The notes under the pieces: model-generated
Database searches by the model: none
Seen by the model: the letters and a program-made list of their open reading frames with translations, nothing else
What the model was told of the DNA's origin: nothing
Assembly (NCBI RefSeq): GCF_016859285.1
Contig: NC_053415.1
Coordinates: 16,997,001 to 17,061,000 of the forward strand
Direction of reading: 5' to 3'
From: Xiphias gladius
Taxonomy: Eukaryota; Chordata; Actinopteri; Istiophoriformes; Xiphiidae
DNA length: 64,000 bases
Position numbers and translations under genes: made by a program
In this document: positions 13,701 through 23,503 of the stretch, piece by piece
Layout of the letters: each line of letters begins with the position of its first letter
Numbering within the stretch: position 1 is the stretch's first letter

Positions 13701-16700
13701 AGTAATGAGGGTCATAAAACAGTTCTTGGAGTTCCACTTGGCATCTTGTGATTGGTTGGTTTGTAGCTCCAGTGAACTCCTTTTTTGGCAATTCCAATGG
13801 TGATCTTCCACAACAAACAAATGATAAAGATAAAGAAACATAGGCATGAAAACATCAATAAGAGAAAGTGAGACCAACTAAATGAACTAAATGAGAGCGT
13901 TTAACTGAGACAGAAACACTACAGACATTTGAATGAAAGGAAGGAGGATTTTTAAGATGACGGTTTGGTTGTAATCTAGAAAGGTCCTATACTGCTTGCC
14001 AGTAGCACTCGCACACTAAGTGGCGTATGGTCAGCTGTCACTTCTTGAGCCAAGTCTGGCCATCACTGACATGGCAACTACTGGCTAACATTAATGGGTC
14101 TCCAGAGACCTCAATAACATTGCAGACACTCAAACATGAACTAGGTATTAAAAAGCAGGAATAAGGCTATAACTAGGCAGCATTTAGAGAGCACAATCCT
14201 CTAAATTAGTTTTTTTAATTATAGAAATGTTTGGATTGTTCTAAAATCTGCCAAAAACACATGGTGATAGACAATCCCACTGGCCAAGAAATTGAAAGTA
14301 CTTAGATTCTGCCTCCTGCATTTGTACAAGGGTGAAATGTGCAAAATTGCAAGTGAGTCAGAGTCATGACCACAAAGTTATGGCCATTTAAAGTGATCAC
14401 GTCGGTGGCTGTTGTGGAAATTCATGGCGTAGAGCGACCTAGGGGGAAATGCTGTCAAATTTTGAAGGATTGCCCAGAGGTCATATGTCCATGTGTCTTT
14501 TACATTACACTGCAATTATACGATGTTTGATAGAAGCCATTTATGTCAAATAGGCCACACTTACAGTTATGTACCACAGTTAGCAAAGAAAAATTGTGAA
14601 TCGTGAATTTTTCCAAAAAAAAAAAAAAAAAAAGGCAGAATATCTATGGGTAGTATTTGTTGTACAGTGAAATTCAGAATAAACCTTTTTTTTTTTTTTT
14701 TTTTTAACTTTGCAGTTCTGGAGTTATGAACAAAAACGTAATGTTTTTTTTTACAAACAGCTACTGAAAAATAAGCCGGTTTATCTTCAGGAGAAAGAGT
14801 CTATACTATCAATGCAGTCTCTTTATGTCTGTGACAGAGATTTGATCGCACGTGGTTTATTATGAAAGTACTTTATATTCGCGGTTGAAGTACCATATGC
14901 AAATTTGTGTTTGGTATGTACCATAAAATGTGGTCAGCACCATCACAGTACTTTCAAATAGGCCTGTGCAACAGTGCCGCCCTGTGTGTGAAATCAGTAG
15001 AAACCAATGGTATTTCTAAAGCAGCAACAATGTGTTTTCTTTCAGGAGCTGCAGAGCAAGAGCAAAGTGTGTGCCAATGTGTTCTGTGGGGCTGGCAGAG
15101 AGTGTGCCGTCAATGAGAAAGGGGAGCCCAGCTGTCTGTGCATAGAGGTGAGTATTAGGTGCGTGGCTCTGCAGCTCAGCAGAGACCATTGCATTGTGTA
15201 TTACTATACTGGAATCTTATGCACCCCCAGGTTCGTGGTAATTTAAACACAGTTTCCTAGTATGCACCATGTAAATGAATTTAATCTTGAAATTTGATTT
15301 TAACGTACAAACCCTATTCAAGACTTGTCCTGAAGATCAGGTAATAAGGCAGGACCTGTCACGACGGCTTTATTAAATCCGGGGATATTGGGCTTTAGTA
15401 GTCCATATTTCCAATATTCCCAAACTAAATTACAATTAATCAAATTACCACACAGCAAGAAAATTAAAAAGGCTTAAGAGATTAAATTTTCCTCTACTTT
15501 TCGTTTCATTTACCTCCGTCTCTCTTTTTCTCTCTCTTTCCAGAGCTGTAAGCCCCACAAGAGGTCAGTGTGTGGCAGCAATGGTAAGACCTACAGGAAT
15601 CACTGTGAGCTCCACAGAGATGCTTGTCTGACTGGCTTGAAGATCCAGGTGGCCCACGATGGACACTGCCAGGGTACCAGTGTCAGCACAAAGCACCACA
15701 TCACAAGATAAAACTGTTTACAAAACTGTCGAACCACCACATCGTCCATTAGTATCACACAATCTTCCTCAGCAAGGTTTAGCCCGGTTGTCATGGAATT
15801 TTAGATGTCAGAATTTCCTTTTTTTTTGAGCACATTAAGTGTCAGCTGCTGTTTCCAAGTACACTTTTACAATCCCAGTAAATTACACCTCCAAGTGTGG
15901 TTATGACTATAATAATGTTATTATTAATAATTAAAAAGATGTTCTTATCAAGGGCAATAAAGTGTTCTGATAGTCAAGGTTACTGTGTCAAGAGAAGGTG
16001 CCAAATCTGAAAAGGGAGCAAGACTAGAGGGCCTCCTCTAAAACCAAATTCCTACATGGATATTTTACACATGACTTGAGAAACTTTTCTGTTGTTATTG
16101 TGTCTTTTGAAAAACGCTGTTCATCTTATCCACCTTTGGAAGGATGAGGCAGGGGTTGAAAGTACTCTTTTACCCTCTTAGACGTCCCTCTTGTATGTTT
16201 TATGTTCTGATTCTGAGTCCTTATTGAAATTGTGTGATTCAGTGTGACAGCCATACAGATGCAACTGACAACAAAAATTTATTGGTTGGCTTTTTTTCTC
16301 TCTGATACCGATTCCGATAACTCAACCCAGGGTATCTGCTGATACCAAGTACTGATCAAATACCAGTGCTCTCTTCTTTTCCAAATTTAAAATACTGCAT
16401 AGAATTGAATTCAATGGGATTGTTTTTTTGTTTTTTGTTTTTTTATTGAAAGGTAGAATGAGACTAAAAGTGAAGTCGCGGGCCTGAAATGACTGAATTA
16501 ATGTTACCAGTTGTGGAAACAAATAATCTTTCTTATGCCACTGACCAAGAAACTGTATTCACAGTAGATTGGTCAGTATAATAAGGTCAGTATCGACACC
16601 AATAACAATCCGGTGTATCAGAGCAGTGCATCCCTATTCAGAAGTGTTCTGTTGTGGGGTGTCAGGTGTCAAGTGCAAGAGGGAAGCTCAAATATTTTAG

Positions 16701-17421
16701 TCTAACTGTCTTATTGCTTAGTTATTTCAGCATTCGGCCAATATGGACAGCAAGCTCTTAAGTTTATTATCCTAGTATGACTTTCTACTGGCCCTGAAAC
16801 ATAACACAGCAATTTTTGATCAGACCACAGTCTGTTAAGTAGTACATTGAGAATTTTATATTCTCTCTGAACTCTGATTTGTAAAAGGTGTAAGGCAGAG
16901 AGGCAAAAAGCCAGTTTGCTGATAACTGCATATAGTCAATTGAATTGATCTCTGAACTAGCCCATATTTATGAAACTGATATGTGAGTTGAACCAGTTGA
17001 TAGTCGACCTTATAAGGCTACCCACACACCACTGCACTGAACCCATCTGCCTTTACTTTCACATTTCTGGCTTGACTGACTAATCTATTAAAACATCTAA
17101 TATTAGGGTCTTATCTTGACTGACCTTTCACTGCTCATATTTACCGATGTTGCACTCTTTGTGTCCCTGCTGGCCTGAACATTGATTGTAGCTGTGGCAG
17201 AAAAGGTAGTCGAGAAAAAAAGTTATCTCACGCTGTCATCTTCACAGACCTTTGGCCAAGTGCTTAGTCAGAGCCCAGTTTAGCTCCATTAATGTGAATC
17301 AAGCCAACACTGTTCAATTTGCCTCAAATGCTCTATTCTTTCCCTCTTTTTAAATCACGTTTAGAGAAGAAAACAGACCAGGCAGCTGCCAGCCCAGGTA
17401 AGTTTGTGTGTGCGTGTGTGC

Positions 17422-17484
<63 letters not shown>

Positions 17485-17961
17485 TGCATATATTGCATGT
17501 ATATATGAAATTATGTTCTGTGGATTTCAAGTGTTTACAATTTTAGTGGGATAATAAAAAACTCCAAATTGAATTCTTTTCATTGAGGTTCACTTTAACC
17601 ATTTAAATTCAGGGTTATTTTTGCATTTAAGTCATGGTTCATAGATGGGTTGAGGCTAAGTATTGGGTTTTAAGATTTGGTTGTTTTGTCTGTGCAATAA
17701 CTTTAGTTTAAGGTTTAATGAAAGGAATGAACATGGTAAAATTGACGTATGCACAAAGGGACAGGGGTAAATGTGAAATAGCTTACAAGATAGATTTTAT
17801 CCTTTGGATTATTTATTAATGCTGTTGACCTATGGAAATGTTCCCATCCCCAGTGGTATGCTATGCTGCTGCTGACCGCAATGAGCTGAGGAGTCGTGTG
17901 ATTCAGTGGCTGCAGACTGAGGTTGTCCCAGATGGCTGGTTTGCAGGCAGCTGTGTGTGCG

Positions 17962-18031
<70 letters not shown>

Positions 18032-21000
18032 TGCATATATTGCATGTATATATGAAATTATGTTCTGTGGATTTCAAGTGTTTACAATTTTAGTGGGATA
18101 ATAAAAAACTCCAAATTGAATTCTTTTCATTGAGGTTCACTTTAACCATTTAAATTCAGGGTTATTTTTGCATTTAAGTCATGGTTCATAGATGGGTTGA
18201 GGCTAAGTATTGGGTTTTAAGATTTGGTTGTTTTGTCTGTGCAATAACTTTAGTTTAAGGTTTAATGGAAAGGGAATGAACATGGTAAAATTGACGTATG
18301 CACAAAAGGGACAGGGGTAAATGGTGAAATAGCTTACAAGATAGATTTTATCCTTTGGATTATTTATTAATGCTGTTGACCTATGGAAATGTTCCCATCC
18401 CCGCAGTGGTATGCTATGCTGCTGACCGCAATGAGCTGAGGAGTCGTGTGATTCAGTGGCTGCAGACTGAGGTTGTCCCAGATGGCTGGTTTGTCAAAGG
18501 ATCCAACTTCTCTGACATCCTGCTCAAATACTTCAAGGTGGGCCTCTTTTCTCTGTTGGGGTGCAGAAACACGCAGTGGACCCTGGTCTCTATTAGGGCA
18601 CACCATTGCTCCTGAACCATTCTTTTTTACCAAATACGCTGGTTTATTTATCCATGTGGGCCTCCTCCAACCTACCTGATCCTTAAAGCTGGCCCAGACT
18701 ATGTCTAATTGTTCATATGACAGGCCTTTTAGAGAATGTCAGCTGATGGATATAATTCAGTTTAATGAGGATCTCTGTCCTGCAGAGGAGGACCCGTGCC
18801 ACCCTATGGGCTGACATGAATGACATAAAAGCAGAAGAGCAGATGGTTCTGTGAAGAGTTAGTTTTAATAGCAGTATATATTTGTCTGGTGTTCCCCATC
18901 ATCATCACTGGGCTGCACAGTTTGAGAGTTTACTTACTGCTAACTTTATATACCATCTCATGAACGTTTTTAGTTCATCCGTCTTCTACAAACACACCAA
19001 ATGGTCATATAATGGGTCTTTAATTATCTGAAAGCTCCACCACCGTTACTGCCAAACTATTTCAAAAAGCCTCTGTTAAATTTCCCCACAGACACAGTAT
19101 TATGGAGCCATACAGTAGGTAACAAGCAGCAAGCAGCTCTGATGTCGATTCAATGTGAGCCATGAATACGCATTCATATTAAGATGTATACCAAAAATGA
19201 ATATATGAACTGAATTTTTCATGTAATCCAAAACATATTTCTGCTCCAGCCCCGTTTTAAAAATCTTACAAAACAAATACAGGCTGTAAGTAGAGTCGGT
19301 ACTTGAGGCACTCATGCCGAAATTGAAATCACTAAACATCAGGGTTACGGGATGATTGTCATGGCAACTAGTGTGCCCCTGATAACTTTTTTGGCAGTGA
19401 CTTCAAATTTGCTAGCAGCCTGGACTGACCTGTCTATAAGAAACACCAGGGATTTCTTTCAGAGTAACATTTGCAGTACAAACGTGCACATGACACAAAC
19501 TGATAAAACTATAGTATGTCCCCTGATTATGTATTATTTGCATCAAGCAGTATAAAAGTTGCGAAATACCTAAATGTTAACTTCGCCACTCCTATGCCTG
19601 TCCGTGTTTCTGCAGTCTTATGACAATGGTGATTCTCAGATGGACTCCTCAGAGCTCCTCAAATTCATCCAGCACAATGAGTCGGTTGTGGAGCTGCAGT
19701 CCTATGCAGACCAGGAGAGCAACAAGCTGCTCAGGTTGGTGTGTTTGTTTGCAAGGTTGTATGCTTTACATGAGTGTCTATGTATAGAAAACGGCTAGTG
19801 TTTGCAATCTTTTTTTTGTTTTGTCAGTATTTAATTTCCCTTCAAACTATGTGATTGGTAATGTTTGTACATACAGACCCATATCTGTGTCCTGCGGTGC
19901 TATTTTAAGGTACACAGTGAAAGTCACTGAACCCTTTCTGGGCTTGTGCAAATTTTACTGAAGGCCTCCTGTGGGAACCGACGCTGGCATAAACATCTGC
20001 GCTCTGTGAAATAAAACACTCTAAACAAATGATCATTTCGAGGATATGCTTATTTTTCTGTTTCTGTAATGTGTTGTTCTCACTGTATGGAGCAGCTAAT
20101 TTTTATTCTGTCTTTGCATTATGTGTGTGTGTGCTTCCCAGGAGCCTGTGTGTTGATGCGCTCATCGAGCTCTCTGATGAGAATGCTGACTGGAAGCTGA
20201 GCTTTGATGAGTTCCTCAATTGCCTGAAACCTGGCTTCAATCCACCAGAGAAGAGTGAGCCAAAAGTGTTTTATGTATACTTTGCCATATTGCAACATAA
20301 AGTTACACACCGATAGATATAGTATATGGATGCACTGACATAACCTTAGTCAGGCAGTCCTGACATCCAGCCAACTGTGGAAATGAGCCTCAAACTGCTG
20401 CTCTTATCTGAATAGTTTGAGACACAGTCTTGTGGTAGTCAGTCCAGTCTGCTCAGTCATCTGATGCTGATAAAATTAAAGGATAAAGTTCACAGGATGT
20501 AGAGGCATTGCTCACACAAAGACAAAACTAATATACACTATAGAGCACCGAACCCTGGAGTTCAAGGACACAACCTCACAGACATGCACTAGCACACACA
20601 CACGCACGTTTGGCTAGCCTGCTGGGGATTTTTTTGAAACTCTGGGTTTAATACACTCGCAGGACTCCATACTTTGTTTCACAGAAATCCTGATTCTCAT
20701 GCCTGGAGATTTTAAGAGAATGACAGACATATTAAATGTTTTGGAAAAGTCCTGATTTTTTAAAATGGTCTTTCCGACACACATGATTAGCATGAGTTTT
20801 GGCAGATTTGCTGACTTTTCATTCGTAAGCCAAAACTAGTAGAGCAAGTAAGGCATGTGGCTTTAATATTTCAACACTAAAGTCTATTATCCGTGATATT
20901 GGCTGAATAGTTTTTCATGTGTCCTTTTGCAGAATGTGCCTTGGAGGATGAGACATATGAGGACGGAGCAGAGACCCAGGTGGAGTGTAACCGCTGTGTT

Positions 21001-23503
21001 TGTGCATGCGGCAACTGGGTCTGCACTGCTATGACCTGCACTGGTATGTTAAAATACTGGAGTTGATCTTAATGCTTTTTAAAAATTTGAATCAGCTCAC
21101 ACATGAGGACAAACACCCCATGACCGTTTTTGACTATTTTGTTATATGTCCAGACAAAATGGCAGCTTTGGATGATTCAGCAGATGCTGGGGCAGAGATG
21201 ACTGAGGAGGAGTGGAACCTCCGTGTGGCTGAGCTCAACAAGCACCAGGTCTGTCTTTGCAATCTGGAAATAATAATAATGAAAAATGTAATCAATCACA
21301 TTAAGATCAAAATAAATCAGAAGTGCATCCCAGAATTTCTCTACAGAGAAAGACAAAGCCCCATCACTGCCCACTCATAGGATTCCACCCAAGGTCCATG
21401 AAATATCACTGACATGAGCCATGACCCCTGTGTCTGCTTTTAAATTCCTTCAGGATATAACCTTGATTACTTGCAATATGTTTCCGGACAAAGAGCATTT
21501 GAATCAAACTACTCAACACAATACAATTCACACAGGAATTGGTAGGTGTAAATTTTTATGTGACTGTTTGCCAGCCTAACACAGCTCAGTGAGCCTGGGT
21601 ATGAGCCTATGAGTTTATGACTCCTGGCACGAAAAGTGGAACAATAAATCAAAAGCTGTGAAATAAAGAAATGTTTTCTGAATTAGATCGATAAAACTAT
21701 GAAATGGCCATGGATATGAAATAGGGTTAGTGGCAGGAAAAAAGAACCAAATGATCACCAACATTTCCCTTTTTATTATACAGTGTAGAATGGTAGGGAT
21801 GTCTTTAACCAAAGATTTTGTGTGGATGATTCAGAATCATCAAGTTATATACTTAGTTTTTCCTAAGATTGAATATCAAGTAACCTACTATACATTTAAA
21901 GGGAAATACACCAATTTTACACATCAAAGTCTGTTTATGTCTTGTAGAGTACGACTGCATATGTGAAAAAAGTTGTATGAAGCCCTTTGTGGCTCGAGAA
22001 GTAGCTGTGCAAAGTCTGATGTATTGCCTCAAGCAATGTCATTTGAGTCAGTGTCAGGTGATGCTGAAGACTATGAGCTTGAAAAAAATCTGGGAGTGTG
22101 GAGTTAGAAAAAATGGAGCTTACTAGACCTCTGTAGCTTCTCATCTCTATTTGAGGCTAGCAACATGAAGCCAACGTAGGCTACAATAGCCACTACTACC
22201 AAAACACATCAGAATCTCTGACGGAACTGCTGGTGGTTAAGTTGCACTGTGGGTAATGTAGGAGCCAGGCCTTGACATGCATAAAATCAAAAAATGCGAT
22301 ATTTGTAGTTCTACTACATTGACTTTGATACTTATTGTTATAGGAGTGCAATGCTAACTTGGTTGAAGTACTCCTTTAATTATATAGCCTGTTATGATGT
22401 AGAACAATCATACATTGTATATGCACAAGTGCTGCCAGTTTTATGGAAACAAACAAATGAAATGACCAAAAAAGTAAAGGGGAGCACTTACGATTTATAA
22501 TTTAGTAAAAACGAGTAATTAACATCAGTTCTTAAAGACCTAAATACTTTACAATTAAATTCTATCTATAATAGACTACCAGACTGATGGGCTGTCTTGA
22601 AATGAAAGGTGCATGGTGATGCAGTGACGCAAGACAGTCACTGCAGTTTTAGAACCTCTCGAGACTGTCAGCACAATACTGCAGTCTGTTATATCAAAAT
22701 AGCTGTATAGTCTCTCTGGGCAAAAAGAATTGCAGTTGTCTAACAGCTCAAACTGAACAATTACTACAACCTTTTCTGAAATCCTACAACCTCCCCAGAC
22801 AAAGAATAAAGATGTGCAATACCATTCTAGAACCTCTGTAGACTAAGAATAGAGTTCTACAACCTGTCTAGCCCAAAAATCAAGTTCTAAGTCCTAGAAC
22901 GTAGTTCTAAAGCCTGTCCAGAAAATCAACACGCTTCTAGAACTTAGAGTGTGAGAAGTGTCTGTGTCTGTGTGTATGTGAGTGTGCCTGCGTGCGCAGG
23001 TGTGTGTGCTTGTGTGTGTGTGTGTGTGTGTGCTTGTGCGTGTGTATGTGTGTGCGTGCGTGCGCACGTGCATTTGCTTTTATGTGTGTATGAGGCTCAC
23101 AAGGTAGCACTAGGGCTCTGGCGTGAGGCCATGGCTGAGTCAGCAAGGTCATGTACTCTGTACTCCAGAAGGCCAGCATATAATGCCACTGTAAACAAAT
23201 GCAACTCTGTGGGTACAAGTTTAGTGTGACCAGGGTTACGCTGAATTCTGCCACGAGGACCTTGCTTCAAAATACAGTGTTGCTTTTAATTTAAAGTATT
23301 TCAATAATATGTGTACTTCCAAAATTGTTAAGAAGAAAAATCAAAAATAAAGCTCATAGATGCTTATACAAATACGTACTAACATTATTATTTATTCAGT
23401 ATGTTAAATGACACATTATATCTAATTTTTCTGTCAACTTTTTAAATTATTTTAAATACAGGAAACAGTTGAGAAGATGAAGACCAGCACAAAGGAGGCC
23501 TAA
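1580..23503 (+). CDS. fstl1: Follistatin-related protein 1 (follistatin-like 1)
   Basis: Secreted SPARC-family glycoprotein; in vertebrates it binds BMPs/TGF-beta ligands and has been linked to TLR4/CD14 signalling. Ten coding exons: 1580-1636, 15046-15147, 15544-15673, 17365-17397, 18407-18537, 19616-19734, 20142-20254, 20933-21043, 21154-21248, 23462-23503, all with GT/AG borders and compatible phases. The product is 310 residues (human about 308): signal peptide 1-17, follistatin (FOLN) cysteine segment about 27-52, Kazal domain about 53-96, EF-hand pair about 140-225, and a VWC-like cysteine segment [13 protein letters not shown] in exon 8. The C-terminus STKEA parallels human STKEI. Possible N-glycosylation sites are N141-F-S and N172-E-S. 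EF-hand 1 has Tyr at loop position 1, while EF-hand 2 ([12 protein letters not shown]) is canonical. Which teleost paralogue (fstl1a or fstl1b) this is cannot be decided. The intron before exon 18407-18537 carries a partial tandem copy of that exon. Confidence 0.95.
2622..2870 (+). repeat. Teleost interspersed repeat (GGAATAGTTCAACA family)
   Basis: It begins with GGAATAGTTCAACACGTTGG and contains TTGATACCACTCTCATG and GTTAGCTTAGCTTAACATAA, wording that recurs in fish genomes from memory. A second copy with the same TTAGCTTAGCATAAAG core lies at 9530-9786 and an inverted fragment at 12300-12430. I do not recall its formal class or name. Confidence 0.6.
4638..4714. repeat. (CA)n microsatellite
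   Basis: Uninterrupted CA dinucleotide run of about 38 units. Confidence 0.98.
5584..5863 (+). repeat. Teleost repeat ending in ATTAGTCGCAGCCCT
   Basis: It starts with AGTTGATTAGTCAATTGACAG and ends with AATAATCATTAGTCGCAGCC. This matches a family of fish repeats with ATCGATTA-like ends. A reverse copy is at 7030-7370 and degenerate copies at 27220-27870. No coding capacity is seen. Confidence 0.6.
5926..6470 (-). mobile_element. Tc1-like transposon remnant (C-terminal transposase)
   Basis: The end GCACTTTATTAGGAACACC is a familiar terminus of a fish Tc1/mariner-type element. Read on the minus strand, 6040-6318 gives decayed transposase: [26 protein letters not shown] and [10 protein letters not shown], resembling the DDE region around the catalytic Glu. 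The stretch before ERLW is shortened relative to what I recall of the family, and the N-terminal half is missing. Inactive. A perfect 16-bp inverted repeat lies inside (6332-6379). Confidence 0.75.
7030..7370 (-). repeat. Teleost ATCGATTA-type repeat, reverse copy
   Basis: AATTATTTCCATTATCAATT through GATTAATCACCGCAGTACCC reads as the reverse complement of the family at 5584-5863. Strongly diverged. Confidence 0.5.
7575..8170. repeat. Strand-asymmetric purine/pyrimidine tracts
   Basis: A pyrimidine-rich block (7585-7635) is followed by a purine-rich, G-heavy block (7640-7920) and then a CT-rich low-complexity block (8010-8165). Open frames here are compositional artefacts. Confidence 0.7.
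9530..9786 (+). repeat. Teleost interspersed repeat, second copy
   Basis: It contains AGCTTAGCTTAGCATAAAG, GGAAACAGGGGGAAATAG and GGTAACAAAATCCACCTACC and ends TCAAACTATTCCTTTAA, collinear with the family at 2622-2870 and extending further 3'. Confidence 0.65.
12300..12430 (-). repeat. Inverted fragment of the 2622/9530 repeat family
   Basis: TTATGCTAAGCTAAGAGAAC and CCGAAATGTCAAAGTTAA are reverse complements of the family's core and 5' part. Confidence 0.55.
14615..14705. repeat. A19 and T20 homopolymers facing each other
   Basis: An A run at 14615-14633 and a T run at 14686-14705 are separated by 52 bases and could pair as a long A/T stem. The nature of the surrounding DNA is unknown. Confidence 0.8.
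15046..15147 (+). CDS. fstl1: fstl1 coding exon 2 (follistatin segment)
   Basis: It encodes residues 20-53 from [17 protein letters not shown] to CLCIE, the FOLN cysteine pattern close to human FSTL1. Acceptor TTTCAG ends at 15045 and donor GTGAGT follows 15147, phase 0. Confidence 0.95.
15544..15673 (+). CDS. fstl1: fstl1 coding exon 3 (Kazal domain)
   Basis: It encodes [17 protein letters not shown] through HDGHCQ, residues 54-96, the Kazal-type fold with the VCGSNGKTY signature. Pyrimidine tract plus CAG acceptor before 15544; donor GTACCA after 15673, phase 1. Confidence 0.95.
15674..17364 (+). other. fstl1: fstl1 intron 3 with a probable hAT-type repeat
   Basis: Between about 16255 and 16640 the phrases GATACCGATTCCGATAA, GGTATCTGCTGATACCAAG and ATCAGAGCAGTGCATCCCT resemble a common fish repeat ending GGTGCATCCCT. 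The rest of the intron shows nothing I recognise. Confidence 0.4.
17365..17397 (+). CDS. fstl1: fstl1 coding exon 4 (micro-exon)
   Basis: A 33-bp exon encoding [11 protein letters not shown], matching the human linker EKKSVSPSASP between the Kazal and EF-hand parts. Acceptor CGTTTAG, donor GTAAGT; phase 1 on both sides. The intron that follows begins with a long (TG)n tract and holds the tandem duplication. Confidence 0.9.
17405..17482. repeat. (TG)n microsatellite, copy 1
   Basis: TG dinucleotide tract with a few CG interruptions immediately after the fstl1 exon 4 donor. Confidence 0.95.
17854..17942 (+). pseudogene. Truncated duplicate of fstl1 exon 5
   Basis: It encodes [14 protein letters not shown] to PDGWF with one extra Ala compared with the intact exon, after an AG acceptor (CATCCCCAG). 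It then runs straight into a (GT)n tract with no equivalent of [15 protein letters not shown] and no proper donor. Inclusion would disrupt the protein, so I leave it out of the coding sequence. Confidence 0.85.
17951..18029. repeat. (TG)n microsatellite, copy 2
   Basis: Duplicate of the upstream tract within the tandem duplication, followed by the same CTTGCATATATTGC sequence. Confidence 0.95.
18407..18537 (+). CDS. fstl1: fstl1 coding exon 5 (EF-hand region start)
   Basis: It encodes [13 protein letters not shown] to LLKYFK, residues 108-151. Acceptor CCCGCAG before 18407 and donor GTGGGC after 18537. This is the intact copy; a truncated second copy lies upstream at 17854-17942. It includes the NFS glycosylation sequon. 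Confidence 0.93.
18538..19615 (+). other. fstl1: fstl1 intron 5
   Basis: Non-coding. Nothing recognisable beyond ordinary intron sequence; normal GTGGGC donor and CTGCAG acceptor. Confidence 0.7.
19616..19734 (+). CDS. fstl1: fstl1 coding exon 6 (EF-hand 1)
   Basis: It encodes [15 protein letters not shown] to NKLL plus a split Arg codon, residues 152-190. EF-hand loop residues run from Y153 to E164. Acceptor TTCTGCAG, donor GTTGGT, phase 2 at the 3' side. Confidence 0.93.
20142..20254 (+). CDS. fstl1: fstl1 coding exon 7 (EF-hand 2)
   Basis: It encodes [19 protein letters not shown] to FNPPEK, residues 191-228, nearly the human sequence. Acceptor TTCCCAG, donor GTGAGC, phase 1 at the 3' side. 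Confidence 0.95.
20255..20932 (+). other. fstl1: fstl1 intron 7
   Basis: Ordinary intron sequence; a short CACACA stretch near 20595 is the only visible repeat. Confidence 0.7.
20933..21043 (+). CDS. fstl1: fstl1 coding exon 8 (VWC-like)
   Basis: It encodes [16 protein letters not shown] through [10 protein letters not shown], residues 229-265, the conserved cysteine-rich segment after the EF-hands. Acceptor TTTTGCAG, donor GTATGT, phase 1. Confidence 0.95.
21154..21248 (+). CDS. fstl1: fstl1 coding exon 9
   Basis: It encodes [16 protein letters not shown] to ELNKHQ, residues 266-297, an acidic, variable stretch followed by the conserved ELxKHQ. Acceptor GTCCAG, donor GTCTGT, phase 0. Confidence 0.9.
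21888..22392 (+). repeat. Teleost interspersed repeat in fstl1 intron 9
   Basis: It runs from AAAGGGAAATACACCAATTT through TTGTGGCTCGAGAAGTAGC and TTGCACTGTGGGTAATGTAG to GAAGTACTCCTTTAATTA. I recall this word order from other fish introns. It ends in the CTCCTTTAA motif seen in several short non-autonomous fish repeats. It contains no complete coding sequence. Confidence 0.6.
22825..22950 (+). repeat. Diverged 30-bp minisatellite
   Basis: Units beginning TTCTA start at 22825, 22855, 22885, 22905 and 22935, a spacing of 30, 30, 20 and 30 bases. Shared core: TTCTAnAACCTnTnnAG. Looser relatives occur upstream near 22648 and 22782. Confidence 0.7.
22957..23075. repeat. (GT)n-rich tract
   Basis: Imperfect GT/GC dinucleotide tract with TATG and TGCG interruptions inside fstl1 intron 9. 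Open frames reading it are artefacts. Confidence 0.9.
23462..23503 (+). CDS. fstl1: fstl1 last coding exon
   Basis: It encodes [13 protein letters not shown] and a TAA stop, matching human ETAEKTKRVSTKEI. The acceptor is AAATACAG. The 3' UTR follows directly. Confidence 0.92.
   Translation, partial: ETVEKMKTSTKEA

Larger units (their letters stand above)
1637..15045 (+). other. fstl1: fstl1 intron 1 (13.4 kb)
   Basis: Large first coding intron. It holds old interspersed repeats (listed separately at 2622-2870, 5584-5863, 5926-6470, 7030-7370, 9530-9786 and 12300-12430), a long (CA)n tract, purine/pyrimidine-biased DNA at 7570-8170, a 14-base G run at 11874-11887 and an A19/T20 pair near 14.6 kb. 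Open frames across it are short and lack coding features. Confidence 0.75.
17400..18492 (+). repeat. fstl1: Tandem duplication (about 547 bp x 2) inside fstl1
   Basis: Copy 1 (about 17400-17942) and copy 2 (about 17950-18492) run collinearly from the (TG)n tract through the TTGCATATATTGCATG motif, the intron body and the first 89-92 bases of coding exon 5. The few differences I see are tiny indels: copy 1 lacks single G or A bases at several runs, lacks GC before the acceptor AG, and has one extra GCT codon. The junction after copy 1 reuses CAGGCAGCTG from the end of exon 4. The near-identity implies a very recent duplication or an assembly artefact. Confidence 0.9.

Noticed and set aside
22937-23254. 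His/Thr-rich and Cys/Val-rich open frames on opposite strands
   Set aside because: Both arise from the (GT)n tract; the same holds for frames at 17.3-18.1, 39.4, 41.4, 59.5, 60.6 and 62.4 kb.
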